Shown one piece after another: positions 24,674 to 33,786 of a stretch of 57,659 bases of DNA. Location of the stretch: positions 1 to 57,659 of the forward strand of contig CAYTWB010000019.1 of NCBI GenBank assembly GCA_964441945.1, in the 5' to 3' direction. Source of the stretch: JADGQM01 sp964441945. GTDB lineage: Bacteria; Desulfobacterota; Syntrophobacteria; Syntrophobacterales; Syntrophobacteraceae. Positions within the stretch are counted from its first letter, which is position 1. Every line of letters starts with the position of its first letter. The notes below the pieces were generated by a model that made no database searches, had not been told where the DNA came from, and worked only from the letters and a program-made list of their open reading frames with translations. The position numbers were made by a program, and so were the translations under genes.

Positions 24674-24961
24674 ATGACCGTGACCAAAGCCCATATCGTG
24701 GAAAGCCTTTTCGCCAGGAATATATTCACCAAGACCGAATCGGCCCAAGTCATTGAAACCCTGTTTGAAATCGTAAAGGACTCCTTAGAAAAGGGCGAGG
24801 ACGTGCTCATCAGCGGCTTTGGCAAGTTCAGCGTCAAAGAGAAGAACCAACGGCGGGGGCGTAACCCCCAAACAGGCGCCCCGATTATCCTCGCACCTCG
24901 AAAGGTGGTCACCTTCAAGTGTTCCGGAGTCTTAAGGGAGCGGATCAATCACGGCAGTTAG
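24674..24961 (+). CDS. ihfA: IHF/HU-family DNA-bending protein (IHF-alpha-like)
   Basis: The 95-residue protein has the full HU/IHF fold: an N-terminal helix pair (KAHIVESLFARNIFTKTESA), the SGFGKFSVKEK turn, and the beta-arm RRGRNPQTGAPIILAPRKVVTF with the conserved proline that intercalates DNA. Similarity in the first helices suggests the IHF alpha type; HU cannot be excluded. The start follows an AGAGAGGAAGAG ribosome site. It is convergent with the dnaA-like gene (24 nt between stops). A 304-bp upstream gap holds only a weak promoter candidate near 24557-24585. Confidence 0.88.
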   Translation: MTVTKAHIVESLFARNIFTKTESAQVIETLFEIVKDSLEKGEDVLISGFGKFSVKEKNQRRGRNPQTGAPIILAPRKVVTFKCSGVLRERINHGS

Positions 24962-24985
24962 AGAGGGCGGGGTGCTGGAAGGTCC

Positions 24986-26338
24986 TCAGCGCCTTGGTGA
25001 AAGGCAGCTGGTTTCCAACCGCCGGACCACATACTCTACCTGACGTTTCAGTTGACTCCCTTGCTTCTTCAACTCTGAGCTCAATCCGTTTACCGAATGC
25101 AGGACAGAACTGTGGCTACGCTTGAATGACCGGCCGATAGCCTCCAGGGATTGAGTCGTATATTGACGGCAGAGGTACATGGCGATCTTGCGCGCAGTGG
25201 CAATCTCCTTGCGTCTTGATTTGGAATTCAACTCCTCGACAGAAATCTGAAAGCTCTCGCATACCACCTTTTGGATGTGGCTTACGGTAATCTTTGGAAG
25301 GTAATCCAGCATGGTCTGGGTGACTTCCTCGGCCAGGCTTAGAGAGACAGGCACTCCCAGGATATTCCTCTTGGCAATGATGCCCACTATGCAGCTCTCA
25401 ATCTGCCTCACATCAGCAGTGATCCGATCGGCCAGGAATTCCACCACATCAGGAGGCAACACCACATTCTCATAACGGGTCTTGCGTTTTATGATTTCCA
25501 CTCGGGTCTCGAAATCCGGCTGATCGATCGGAGCAACCAGAAAGCCACTCAAACGCGACTGGAACTCGTTCGTCAGTTTTGGAATATCTTTGGGATAATA
25601 ACTCCCCGTGCACAGTACCCTTTTCCCCTGGTCCATCAACTCATCCAGGGTGTAGACCAGCTCACTCTGGAGTTTTTCTTTTCCACTCAGGAATTCGATT
25701 CTTTCGAGCAGAAGCACATCACAACTGCTGCGGAATCGGTTCTTGAAGACTTCGATGCTCCCGTTCTTGAGAGCAGAAACCATCTCATTGGCAAACTGCT
25801 CCGTGGTGACGTATTGAACACTCACCCCCGGTTGCTGTTTTGTGAGGAAGTTGCCGACCGCATGAGACAGATGGCTCTTTCCAAGGCCTGAATCTGCGAG
25901 CAGGTATACCGATTGGTTGTAGAATTGCTGGCTGTTCGCCACGGCCATGGAGGCTGCATAGGCAAACTGGTTGCAATTCCCGGTCACAAACTGGTCAAAT
26001 GTGAAACGCGGATTGAACCTTGGCCCGGAGCGGCGAATCAGTTCCCCGAAGTTGGCCTGGACAGAGCCTTCCGACTGCTCTTCAACCTGGACCTGATGCT
26101 CCGGCACAATCTGATATTCGACTTTTTGAACCTCCGGGAAGTAACGGACGACAACGCCCAGCAGCGCCTCCTGCAGCTTCTCACGCAGCCACTCCATGTG
26201 GAGACGATTTCGGCAGCCCACAATGATCCGGCCATCCCTCACTCCCAGAAAATCGATGGTCGACACCCAAAGATCATATTGGCCTTTAGGCAGGGAGCGT
26301 TGTAGCTCTTTCTTGATTTCCTGGCACTTCTGGTCCAT
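24986..26338 (-). CDS. dnaA: DnaA-type replication initiator with altered motifs
   Basis: The 450-residue protein has all DnaA domains: domain I (about 1-80), a short linker, the AAA+ domain beginning FNPRFTFDQFVTG, and the C-terminal DNA-binding domain. Several key motifs deviate. Walker A reads ADSGLGKS (148-155) without the usual first glycine. Walker B reads DVLLLERIEFL (207-217), where DnaA normally has DD at the E212-R213 positions. The base-reading DHTTV of domain IV is SHSSV (408-412). The start is supported by the conserved N terminus. It is not beside dnaN or other origin genes. It could be the main initiator of a lineage with divergent DnaA, or a paralogue. Confidence 0.85.
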   Translation of the reverse strand: MDQKCQEIKKELQRSLPKGQYDLWVSTIDFLGVRDGRIIVGCRNRLHMEWLREKLQEALLGVVVRYFPEVQKVEYQIVPEHQVQVEEQSEGSVQANFGELIRRSGPRFNPRFTFDQFVTGNCNQFAYAASMAVANSQQFYNQSVYLLADSGLGKSHLSHAVGNFLTKQQPGVSVQYVTTEQFANEMVSALKNGSIEVFKNRFRSSCDVLLLERIEFLSGKEKLQSELVYTLDELMDQGKRVLCTGSYYPKDIPKLTNEFQSRLSGFLVAPIDQPDFETRVEIIKRKTRYENVVLPPDVVEFLADRITADVRQIESCIVGIIAKRNILGVPVSLSLAEEVTQTMLDYLPKITVSHIQKVVCESFQISVEELNSKSRRKEIATARKIAMYLCRQYTTQSLEAIGRSFKRSHSSVLHSVNGLSSELKKQGSQLKRQVEYVVRRLETSCLSPRR

Positions 26339-26891
26339 GAGACATAATCCTGTTTTGAATCAGACCTGACATAGCCTGAGGCTGCCCGCACCAGCCGAGA
26401 ACCGGGCCCTGCAAACGGATCGAAGAATGTTTGATACTGCTGATAGGCAAGCCGGGAAGTCGAAAACAAACTTCCTTTGTTATCCCGGACAGCTCACCCA
26501 AAGACCGCGCGATTCATATCGTGAATCGTTCAGCAGGTCAAAGTTGATCACAGCCCTTGTCAGAGGAATAGCCTCATGGGAGAGGCGAAGGAATTTTCTT
26601 CGGAATGCGTTGACGTTATCTCACACCATGGCATAAGGTGTTGAGACTCAAGCGCTTTTCTATATAGTGTTTTTAATAGTTATTCAAGATAGTTAGATAC
26701 TTTATGCCGGTTAATTCTCCAAGCCACCTCAGGTTGAACTTTCATTTTCGCTCCTTTTCTCATGAAATCATTCACACAGAATTTGAGGTGGAGTTTATTC
26801 CTGAAAGATGAAATGACTGCAAAATTCATTGACTGGGTTTATAATGGATTTTCCGGTTTTCAGGTTCTCCCAGCAAGGGAATAGAGGTTGG
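26339..26891. other. Divergent control region between dnaA-like and HD genes
   Basis: No gene is seen in this 553-bp stretch. It holds a perfect inverted repeat CGATTCA-tatcg-TGAATCG (about 26509-26527), a near-palindrome CTCACACC...GGTGTTGAG (about 26620-26645), an A/T-rich run at about 26655-26705, and an 8-bp inverted repeat CCACCTCA/TGAGGTGG (26724-26731, 26784-26791). DnaA-box-like nonamers with one mismatch occur (TCATTCACA near 26768; TTATCCCCA near 26898). This is compatible with a control region or origin-like element, but boxes are too few to call an origin. Confidence 0.4.
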
Positions 26892-27482
26892 ATGATGATT
26901 ATCCCCACGCCCAGGCAGTGTCTGGTACTAATGGAACAGGTCAACATGCCTGACCATATTCGAAAGCACAGCTTTCTCGTCGCTCGTATCTCTGTATATC
27001 TGGGGCGCCTGCTGAATCAGAACAGCCTGCGCCTGGACCTCGATCTACTGGAGGCGGGCGCCCTGCTTCATGACATTGCCAAGGCCAGGGCCCTTTCCAC
27101 CGGGGAAAGGCATGAGGACCTCGGAGCCAGGATGCTTGAGGAGTGGGGTTATGCACGGCTCTCCCCCATTGTCAGGGAACACGTAGTCCTGGATGCTTCG
27201 GTTGTCAATGGGCCGATTACCGAATCTGTACTGGTCAATTATGCCGACAAGCGCGTCAAACATGATCAGATCGTTTCACTCGAGGAGCGCTTTTCCGACC
27301 TGATCGGACGCTATGCAACGACCAAAGAACACCGCAGCTGGCTTCAGGAGAAGTATCGGCTCTTTCTGTTGCTTGAATCGAAGATTTTCGAGCACCTCAG
27401 CATAACCCCGGATGATTTGAGGCGGACACTTCCGGCAGAGGATGCCCCTACAACCATACAGCAAGGGATCGGCGCACCATGA
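26892..27482 (+). CDS. HD-domain phosphohydrolase
   Basis: The 196-residue protein contains an HD domain: HSFLVARI provides the first histidine, LEAGALLHDIAKA the HD pair, and a later HEDLGA and VREHV the remaining ligands. Such proteins hydrolyse nucleotides or phosphate esters using divalent metal. The start at 26892 has GAGG just upstream; a TTG at 26829 and ATG at 26844 are in frame but have poorer context. The stop overlaps the ddl start (ATGA at 27479-27482), so the two are translationally coupled. Confidence 0.82.
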   Translation: MMIIPTPRQCLVLMEQVNMPDHIRKHSFLVARISVYLGRLLNQNSLRLDLDLLEAGALLHDIAKARALSTGERHEDLGARMLEEWGYARLSPIVREHVVLDASVVNGPITESVLVNYADKRVKHDQIVSLEERFSDLIGRYATTKEHRSWLQEKYRLFLLLESKIFEHLSITPDDLRRTLPAEDAPTTIQQGIGAP

Positions 27483-28414
27483 CCAAAAAGAAGATGACGG
27501 TAGCACTGTTGGCGGGAGGGAAGTCTGCCGAACGTGAGGTTTCCCTGAAGAGTGGGGAGCAGGTTTTTCAGGTGCTCGATAAGGAGCGCTACGACATCTT
27601 GCGCTACGATCCACGAGATGATCTGCCACGCCTGGCCCGGGATGCCCCCAACATCGACGTGGCCCTGATCATTCTCCATGGCAGGCTGGGTGAAGACGGT
27701 ACGATCCAGGGATTTCTGGATCTGCTGAATATACCCTATCAGGGGAGCGGGGTGCTTGGGAGCGCACTGGCCATGAACAAGGTCCTGAGCAAGCAGCTCT
27801 ATGCACAGGCTGGACTTCCGACTCCCGCACATGAAGTGGTGGAAAGGACCGACCGGGAGCCACCCTCCGGAAGAGTGGATCGACTGGGATTGCCCGTAGT
27901 GGTGAAGCCTGAACACGAAGGTTCCAGTATTGGTTTGAGTATTGTTCGGACGGCTGATCAGCTTTTCAAAGCACTTGAAGACGCCTGGCAGTTTGACCGC
28001 AGGTGTCTGGTGGAGCAGTTCATTCCAGGGGTGGAAGTGACCGCTGCGGTGCTGGGCAATGACTCGCTGCAGGCGCTGCCCCTCGTTGAAATCATCCCCG
28101 GAGTGAATCACGAGTTTTTCGACTATACGGCCAAGTACACTCCCGGGGCTTCCAATGAGATCTGCCCGGCAAGGCTGTCCCCCGAGCTGACGGCAAGGGC
28201 CCAGGAATATGCCGTGCGTGCCCACCGGGCCCTGTGCTGCAGGGGATACAGTCGCACGGACATGATCGTTTCCGACAATGAGATTGTTCTCCTCGAAACG
28301 AATACGATCCCGGGGATGACCGAGACCAGCCTCTTTCCTCAAGCGGCTGCGGCTGCCGGGATCCCTTTTTCAGCACTTCTGGACCGGTTGATCGAGCTGG
28401 CGATCGAAAAATGA
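27479..28414 (+). CDS. ddl: D-alanine--D-alanine ligase
   Basis: The 311-residue ATP-grasp enzyme makes the D-Ala-D-Ala dipeptide for peptidoglycan. Characteristic pieces are LLAGGKSAEREVSLKSG at the N terminus, IILHGRLGEDGTIQG, YQGSGVLGSALAMNK, KPEHEGSSIGL in the ATP-binding domain, and the metal-binding YSRTDMIV with LLETNTIPGMTETSLFP. Length is normal. It is coupled to the HD gene rather than to mur genes. This is the likely housekeeping ligase of the window; the relative at 10897-11958 is more divergent. Confidence 0.93.
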   Translation: MTKKKMTVALLAGGKSAEREVSLKSGEQVFQVLDKERYDILRYDPRDDLPRLARDAPNIDVALIILHGRLGEDGTIQGFLDLLNIPYQGSGVLGSALAMNKVLSKQLYAQAGLPTPAHEVVERTDREPPSGRVDRLGLPVVVKPEHEGSSIGLSIVRTADQLFKALEDAWQFDRRCLVEQFIPGVEVTAAVLGNDSLQALPLVEIIPGVNHEFFDYTAKYTPGASNEICPARLSPELTARAQEYAVRAHRALCCRGYSRTDMIVSDNEIVLLETNTIPGMTETSLFPQAAAAAGIPFSALLDRLIELAIEK

Positions 28415-28509
28415 GCGAGCGGTTGAATCGGCTCTAGCGGGTGGTCAGTGGGCTTGCAGGAGCTGTTTCTCAATAGGTACCGATCTCCAGGGCGACGGTG
28501 TTCGGGTCC

Positions 28510-30120
28510 CTATGTTGTTGAATTTTCGAGGACTTGTCTGACCTGAGCGCACCGGAGCGCATGGCCTTCCGAAAGCAGTTTCAGAAAAGATCGCTCGAAA
28601 GGCTGATCGGTATCCAGCCTGATATGAGCTGTTTCAGGGACTTCCCTCAGGGGTTCAAAGTTCTTTACCATATCGTTCAAATGCTGGAGGCGTGCGTCGG
28701 AGATGCTCAACCGCTGCTCGCGTTGCTTTAGCCTCTCCCTGATGGATTCCAACCGGCAAAAGCATTCCACGAAAATGAGGTTCGTATCCAGGTCCACCGC
28801 AAGCTGCCTGGCTTCCTCCCGCCATTTGGTTCGGGAAAAAGTCGCATCGAGGATTGCGGGATGGCCCTTTTTCAGTTCATCCTGCGCGAAAGCGAGCATC
28901 CGGGCATAGACCCGCTGCCGCATCGCGGTCCGGTATATGCCCTGATCGAAGGGCACGATCTCCTCCTGCAGGGCCTGGTCCTTTCCTTCTTTGCGTATCC
29001 TGTCGGATTGAAAGAGTGACAGAGAAAGCGCTTTGGCGAGCGCCTCGGCCAGCATCGATTTACCGCTTGCCGGAAGACCGCAAAAGACCCACAGGGTCGG
29101 ACGGCTAAACTGCAGGGCATAACGGTAGGCCTGCCCCATGTAGCTCCCGGCGCTCTCCCTCAAGACGTCTCTTTCCTCCGGGGCTTCAATCTCCGTAGTT
29201 CGGAGCAGCGCCACCTTTAGCTTCACTATGGCCCGATAGGCAGTGTAGAAATCAAGCAAAGAATAGCATTCATAGTCTCCAGAATGCTCGATGTAGGTGG
29301 ATATGACGGCTCGACTCACATCCGGATAGCCCAGGGATTCCAGGTCCATGACGAGAAAAGAGAGGTCTGAGACCACATCACCGTAGCGGAACCGATCGTT
29401 GAATTCGATGCAGTCGATGACCTGAATTCCACCGTAGAAATAGATATGCTCGGTGCGCAAGTCCCCGTGACCGTCCCGAATACGCCGATTGCTCACACGG
29501 TCCTTGAAGAGCATGTGCCGATTCCGGAAAAACGTTCTACTCACCTGCCGGATAAAATCCCATCGATCCCGTTCCAGGGCCTCATCCACAAAAGGCCCTA
29601 CCTGTCGAAAATTCTCCTCCATGTTGAAGGCAATCACTTCAGGGTCACCGAAATGGTCGATTTCAGGACTCCCGTCACTCTGCGAATAGAACTCAGCCAG
29701 ATGGCGGCCAAGCGCTTTCAGATCATCATCGGTAACGGCTCGCCGCCTCAAGAGCTCCGTCAGGTTTGCCTCATCCGGCAGCCGCTTCATTTTGACCGCG
29801 TATTCCACCGGCTCTCCATGATCGAACACGAATCGCCCGGTGTGATCCCGGCAGATGCTCACCACTTCTTCATAGATCCCTCGAGTGAGGCGTTGATTCA
29901 GGACAACTTCCCGCCGGCAGAAATGACGTCTGGCATCCAGCGTGAGAAAATCGAGAAATCCGAAATCCACAGGTTTTTTCAGCTTGTAGACCCATTCTCC
30001 GGCGAGGAATACGGCTGATATATGAGTCTCCCTCAACTCGACCCGATCAACGGGATGAGGGTAAAAGGCGGGTTCAGCCATCGCATCACAAATAGCTCGA
30101 AAAATCGGAACACTCTGCAT
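28510..30120 (-). CDS. APH-like kinase fused to P-loop ATPase
   Basis: The 536-residue protein joins two domains. The N-terminal half (about 1-340) resembles the aminoglycoside-phosphotransferase kinase family, with catalytic DGHGDLRTEHIYF and metal-binding VIDCIEFNDRF. The C-terminal half (about 345-520) is a zeta-toxin/AAA_33-type kinase with Walker A CGLPASGKSMLAEALAK and an ILDATFSRTKWREEA region. This domain order is a known conserved combination (COG2187 plus COG0645), but no substrate is established to my knowledge. It precedes folE2 in the opposite reading order, 18 nt downstream of that gene's stop, and probably shares its transcript. Confidence 0.82.
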   Translation of the reverse strand: MQSVPIFRAICDAMAEPAFYPHPVDRVELRETHISAVFLAGEWVYKLKKPVDFGFLDFLTLDARRHFCRREVVLNQRLTRGIYEEVVSICRDHTGRFVFDHGEPVEYAVKMKRLPDEANLTELLRRRAVTDDDLKALGRHLAEFYSQSDGSPEIDHFGDPEVIAFNMEENFRQVGPFVDEALERDRWDFIRQVSRTFFRNRHMLFKDRVSNRRIRDGHGDLRTEHIYFYGGIQVIDCIEFNDRFRYGDVVSDLSFLVMDLESLGYPDVSRAVISTYIEHSGDYECYSLLDFYTAYRAIVKLKVALLRTTEIEAPEERDVLRESAGSYMGQAYRYALQFSRPTLWVFCGLPASGKSMLAEALAKALSLSLFQSDRIRKEGKDQALQEEIVPFDQGIYRTAMRQRVYARMLAFAQDELKKGHPAILDATFSRTKWREEARQLAVDLDTNLIFVECFCRLESIRERLKQREQRLSISDARLQHLNDMVKNFEPLREVPETAHIRLDTDQPFERSFLKLLSEGHALRCAQVRQVLENSTT

Positions 30121-30138
30121 GACAGGAGATCCTGCCCC

Positions 30139-30912
30139 CTATTTTGCCCGTTCTATGCAGGCATAGGCGCTGTGATTATGAATGGATTCAAAGTTTTCAA
30201 CATCCACGAGGAACCAGTTGATGTTGGAGTCATTCTTCAATTCCACGGCGATATCCCGAACGACATCCTCGACAAACTTCGGATTCTCATAGGCCCTTTC
30301 GGTCACGAATTTCTCATCCGGTCGCTTCAGAACCGAGTAGACCTCGCACGATGCGGCATATTCAACCAATCGCACCAGATCTTCGATCCAGATGAAACGC
30401 TTGAAGCGGACGGCCAGCCGCACCATGCCCCGTTGGTTATGCGCACCATGGCTGCTGATCTCCTTCGAGCAGGGACAGACCGTGGTGATGGGAACGTTGA
30501 CCTCGAGGATCAGATCATAGCCGGCTTTGCAGTCCAGGGAAGCGGAAATCCGGCAGCCGTATTCCAGCATCCCGGCACTGCCGGTGACAGGCGAGAATTT
30601 TTCGATGAAATAGGGAAAGCTGATTTCGAGATGAGCCGATTCCGCCTGGAGCTTTTCCTGCATGGACTCAAGAATAGTCCGGAATTCGCGAATATCGAGA
30701 TTGCCATGGAATTCGTTCAAAATCTCGATAAAGCGGCTCATATGAGTGCCCTTAAAACCCCGGGGCAGGTTCACATACATGTTGATGGAGGCAACGGTGT
30801 GTTGCAGGCCCTTGTCCCGGTCCATCACCGTGATCGGATAGCGGATATCTTTGACCCCCACCTTGTCAACATTGATATTGCGGTAATCGGCCTGATTCTG
30901 AACGTCAATCAT
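30139..30912 (-). CDS. folE2: GTP cyclohydrolase I type 2 (FolE2)
   Basis: The 257-residue FolE2 converts GTP to dihydroneopterin triphosphate, the first step to tetrahydrofolate. Visible hallmarks include VGVKDIRYPITV, the VPITTVCPCSKEIS metal/active-site region with its cysteines, SSHGAHNQRG with histidines, and LVEYAASCEVYSVLKRPDEK with another cysteine. Length is typical. It fits a cell with high folate demand, since the corrinoid operon and CODH/ACS both use tetrahydrofolate. It lies between the kinase fusion and the CooC-like gene on the same strand. Confidence 0.92.
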   Translation of the reverse strand: MIDVQNQADYRNINVDKVGVKDIRYPITVMDRDKGLQHTVASINMYVNLPRGFKGTHMSRFIEILNEFHGNLDIREFRTILESMQEKLQAESAHLEISFPYFIEKFSPVTGSAGMLEYGCRISASLDCKAGYDLILEVNVPITTVCPCSKEISSHGAHNQRGMVRLAVRFKRFIWIEDLVRLVEYAASCEVYSVLKRPDEKFVTERAYENPKFVEDVVRDIAVELKNDSNINWFLVDVENFESIHNHSAYACIERAK

Positions 30913-30976
30913 GGCAATCTTTCGACTGGTTCGGTTGGTCCTCGGTTCCAGGAGACCGGCCTTGGGCCGCCTGCAT

Positions 30977-31774
30977 TCACGGATGATCCGGTTTTACAGC
31001 TGTTTCACACCGGTTGATCACCCCTTGAGCGATCTCCTTGAAGCCGGCAAGCGTCCGATCGTCCATATCTTCAGGGAAAATGCCGCGCTGGTCGGCCTCT
31101 ATGAGGTGGTCATCGTAGGGAATGAACCCGAGGAAACGGAAATCGAACAATGCGGCCTTCAGGAAATCCTGGTCGACGCGACTGCGAATCTTGTTGCCGA
31201 CCAGGTATACCGCCTCCAACCCGATATCGGATGCAAGGTCCCTGATTCGCATGGCAGTGTCAATGCTTCGCCGCCCGGGCTCCACCACCACGATGAGGCA
31301 ATCGACCGATTTGGAGGTGGCCCTTCCGAGATGTTCAATCCCGGCCTCCATATCCATCACGATCACTTCGTTGCGCCTTAGAATAAGGTGCTGAACCAGG
31401 TTCTTCAACAGCACGCTCTCAGGGCAGACACACCCTATCCCCCCCTTTTTCACTCCACCCATGACCATCAGTCGGATCCCCTCTCCGATGTTGACCGCGA
31501 GTTTTTCGGGAAGATCATCGACTTTCGGATTCATCTTGAAAAAGCCCCCGAAACTTCCCGGAAGGGATTCCGTCCGCTCGGCTACAAGGTCCTTCATCTC
31601 GGAAATGGGAACAAGGCCCGCTGTCCCTTTGGCTCCCAGCCCGTGAGCAAGGTTCGCATCCGGGTCGGCATCAATGGCCAGGACTTGTTTCCCCCGGCCG
31701 GCAAACCATCTCACCAGGAAAGCGGCAAGCGTGGTTTTGCCCACTCCACCCTTTCCACTGACGGCAATCTTCAA
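30977..31774 (-). CDS. CooC/AcsF-type nickel insertion ATPase (MinD/Mrp family)
   Basis: The 265-residue ATPase has the deviant Walker A KGGVGKTT (residues 8-15), the DADPDANLAHGLG switch-type segment, and a CxC pair (C115, C117 in GGIGCVCPES) that binds nickel in CooC-like maturases. The VIVMDMEAGIEHLGRAT segment is typical of CooC. It would mature carbon monoxide dehydrogenase/acetyl-CoA synthase; the CODH genes are not in this window. This is strong support for a Wood-Ljungdahl pathway in the organism. Confidence 0.88.
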   Translation of the reverse strand: MKIAVSGKGGVGKTTLAAFLVRWFAGRGKQVLAIDADPDANLAHGLGAKGTAGLVPISEMKDLVAERTESLPGSFGGFFKMNPKVDDLPEKLAVNIGEGIRLMVMGGVKKGGIGCVCPESVLLKNLVQHLILRRNEVIVMDMEAGIEHLGRATSKSVDCLIVVVEPGRRSIDTAMRIRDLASDIGLEAVYLVGNKIRSRVDQDFLKAALFDFRFLGFIPYDDHLIEADQRGIFPEDMDDRTLAGFKEIAQGVINRCETAVKPDHP

Positions 31775-31813
31775 TGCATTCCTCTCCCTCGACAGAGCAA
31801 CTCCCCGCCCTGT

Positions 31814-32461
31814 CTACCCGACGGCTGTTCTGTGATTCCTGGCGATTCCCATCAGCCGGTAGACCAGCATGCCGGTCAGCACCGCAATATCTTCAGCAGC
31901 CAGGTCATGTTGAATGTTCGCATCGAACAGGATACCGGCCTCAGGCGGGAACTCCTCATCATCCCGCCACAGAATGAGTTGGATGGCAATTCGAGGCAAC
32001 ACCTGAAAGGTCAGCGCCGCATCCCCGGTCTCAGCAACCTGCCCGCCAAGTGTCCGGGCACATTCTAGAAAGAGCTCCGGGTCCCTGCCGAAAGTCGCCA
32101 GGAACGGGTCCCGTGCGCGCCGCTGGAAAGCGTCAAAATAGAAATGGCCATCCGGAATCTGACGAAAGGTGATGAGCTCCCCGGTCGGCGGTCTGCCGGA
32201 AGCGTGAAGCAGGTAATGACAGAGGAGGATCTTCTCAGGAAGAGACAGCTCCCCTTCATCCCCTTCACGCCGTATGACAACATCCTTGCCGACCAGAACG
32301 AAGCAGGGCGCTCCAAAGAACAGCACGCGCAGGGATGTCATTCCATCCTCAGACTCGGCAATATCGACCCCGGCAAGCCTTGCCAGCCGGTGAAGATCGG
32401 CCTCTTTGAGCGCTTCCGCAGCCAGCCGCAAAGATTCTCTGTAATCGTCTATCCGCGCCAT
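31814..32461 (-). CDS. DUF3786 protein
   Basis: The 215-residue protein fits the DUF3786 family, which I associate with anaerobes that use corrinoid or CODH chemistry. Typical pieces are LRVLFFGAPCFVLVG, LCHYLLHASGRPPTGELITFRQIPDGHFYF and LRLPRIA-like VLPRIAIQLILWRDDEEFP. Function is unknown. The start at 32461 is preferred because GGAGG precedes it by 4 nt; a GTG/ATG at 32476 is in frame. It is 39 nt upstream of the CooC-like gene on the same strand, consistent with a maturation role that remains inference. Confidence 0.8.
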   Translation of the reverse strand: MARIDDYRESLRLAAEALKEADLHRLARLAGVDIAESEDGMTSLRVLFFGAPCFVLVGKDVVIRREGDEGELSLPEKILLCHYLLHASGRPPTGELITFRQIPDGHFYFDAFQRRARDPFLATFGRDPELFLECARTLGGQVAETGDAALTFQVLPRIAIQLILWRDDEEFPPEAGILFDANIQHDLAAEDIAVLTGMLVYRLMGIARNHRTAVG

Positions 32462-32724
32462 TCTTCCTCCAACCACCCATTTTCGCTCTTCAAGGATTCA
32501 TCTTAGCATGCCTGTCATGCCGAGTGCAAATCATCCGCGGGTTGCCTGGTTGCACCCTCGCTTGACACCTGAAAGACAATAGGGTACGGAGTCGTTATCC
32601 CGGTTGAATTGGGATGAAACAGGATCTCGATACAAGCAACGGAGGTTGGGAGAGGACTTCCCAAAGGAAAGATGAAGCGTTCTGTCTCTTCAATATCAGA
32701 GGAAATCCAGAGGAGAAATGCCAG

Positions 32725-33492
32725 ATGCTAGTCAGAGTACTCGGGGCCTCCGGTTCAGAACTTCCCGGGCACAATCCTCCCGCCTTTCTGATTGATGATT
32801 TCCTCCTGCTGGATGCCGGGACGGTTTCCCTCTCTCTCGATTACAATGCACAGTGCAAGATCACCCATATCCTCCTGACCCATGCTCACTTTGATCATAT
32901 CAAAGCCATTCCGTCTCTTTTGGACAACATGGTGCTGATCGACCCGGATTGTCACCTGACGATCCTGAGTGGCAGGGAGGTGATCGAAGATCTCAAGGCC
33001 AACATCTTCAATGACAGGATATGGCCGGATTTCACCTCTTTGCCCAATTCCCGGCACCCCGTGGTTCAATATGAAGAAGTCTTGCCTGGAAAACCGGTCC
33101 TGGTAAGGGGCTACAATGTCTCTGCAGCGAAGGTGGATCATTCTGTCCCGGCATACGGGTATGTAATCCAGAATTCTGCAAGAAGTTCCCTGGTCTATAC
33201 CGGAGACACCGGCCCAACGGAAGAGCTCTGGAATCTAGTGAGTCGGCAGCGGATCAAGGCACTGATCATCGAGGTTTCATTCCCTGATGAAATGCTCGAT
33301 TTGGCCATAACTTCCGGACATCTCACCCCGTCGCTTCTCACCGCCGAATTGGGCAAAATACCGGTCCTTCCCGAGAGGATCTACATCTCTCACATCAAGC
33401 CGCTCTACCACAGCGCCATAAGGGCTCAGATTGCCGAGCTGAATCGCCCCTGCATTGAAGTTCTTGAAGATGGGATGTTGCTGTCCATCTAG
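32725..33492 (+). CDS. MBL-fold metallohydrolase (class II cAMP phosphodiesterase-like)
   Basis: The 255-residue protein has the metallo-beta-lactamase motif THAHFDH (H53, H55, D57, H58), a later HSVPAYGYVI and YTGDTGPTEELW, and a terminal YISHIKPLYH histidine. Proteins of this shape cleave cyclic nucleotides, lactones or other phosphoesters; the pattern resembles the class II phosphodiesterase branch. The frame is open to 32614, but conservation begins at 32725 and GAGGAG precedes it. It is divergent from the DUF3786 gene. Confidence 0.75.
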   Translation: MLVRVLGASGSELPGHNPPAFLIDDFLLLDAGTVSLSLDYNAQCKITHILLTHAHFDHIKAIPSLLDNMVLIDPDCHLTILSGREVIEDLKANIFNDRIWPDFTSLPNSRHPVVQYEEVLPGKPVLVRGYNVSAAKVDHSVPAYGYVIQNSARSSLVYTGDTGPTEELWNLVSRQRIKALIIEVSFPDEMLDLAITSGHLTPSLLTAELGKIPVLPERIYISHIKPLYHSAIRAQIAELNRPCIEVLEDGMLLSI

Positions 33493-33536
33493 GCGCCCAC
33501 CAGGCATAAACATCCGCTCTAGCCGTTGGATCGCCG

Positions 33537-33696
33537 TTCCCGCAAGCTTTGGCGGGAATAACAGATGCCGGATATGGGCTGCCTCCCCTCCTCAATGGCA
33601 ATGTTGGTGAATCCAGATCGAGGCGGACGGGCATAAAGCCCGTCCCTACAGCGAATGGTTGTCCAGCGCTGTGTGGCACGGGCTTCCAGCCCGCGG
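33537..33696. repeat. Set of three REP-like hairpins
   Basis: Three imperfect palindromes are clustered: TTCCCGC/GCGGGAA (33537-33558), GGACGGGC-ataaa-GCCCGTCC (33625-33645) and CGGGC-ttcca-GCCCG (33679-33693). The last two are the familiar 'GGGC-5-GCCC' type found repeated between genes of many bacteria. The surrounding 294-bp gap 33493-33786 contains no gene. Confidence 0.6.
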
Positions 33697-33786
33697 GAAC
33701 CATGGACGAGACGCCCATGCCGCAGATAAAGGACACTTATTTGGGCGGGGCTAAGCACCAGCTATCGCAACCATCTATCCTACTCA

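Noticed and set aside
26339..26891. Chromosomal origin of replication
   Set aside because: Only single-mismatch DnaA boxes and no dnaN neighbour; kept as a weak possibility in the findings.
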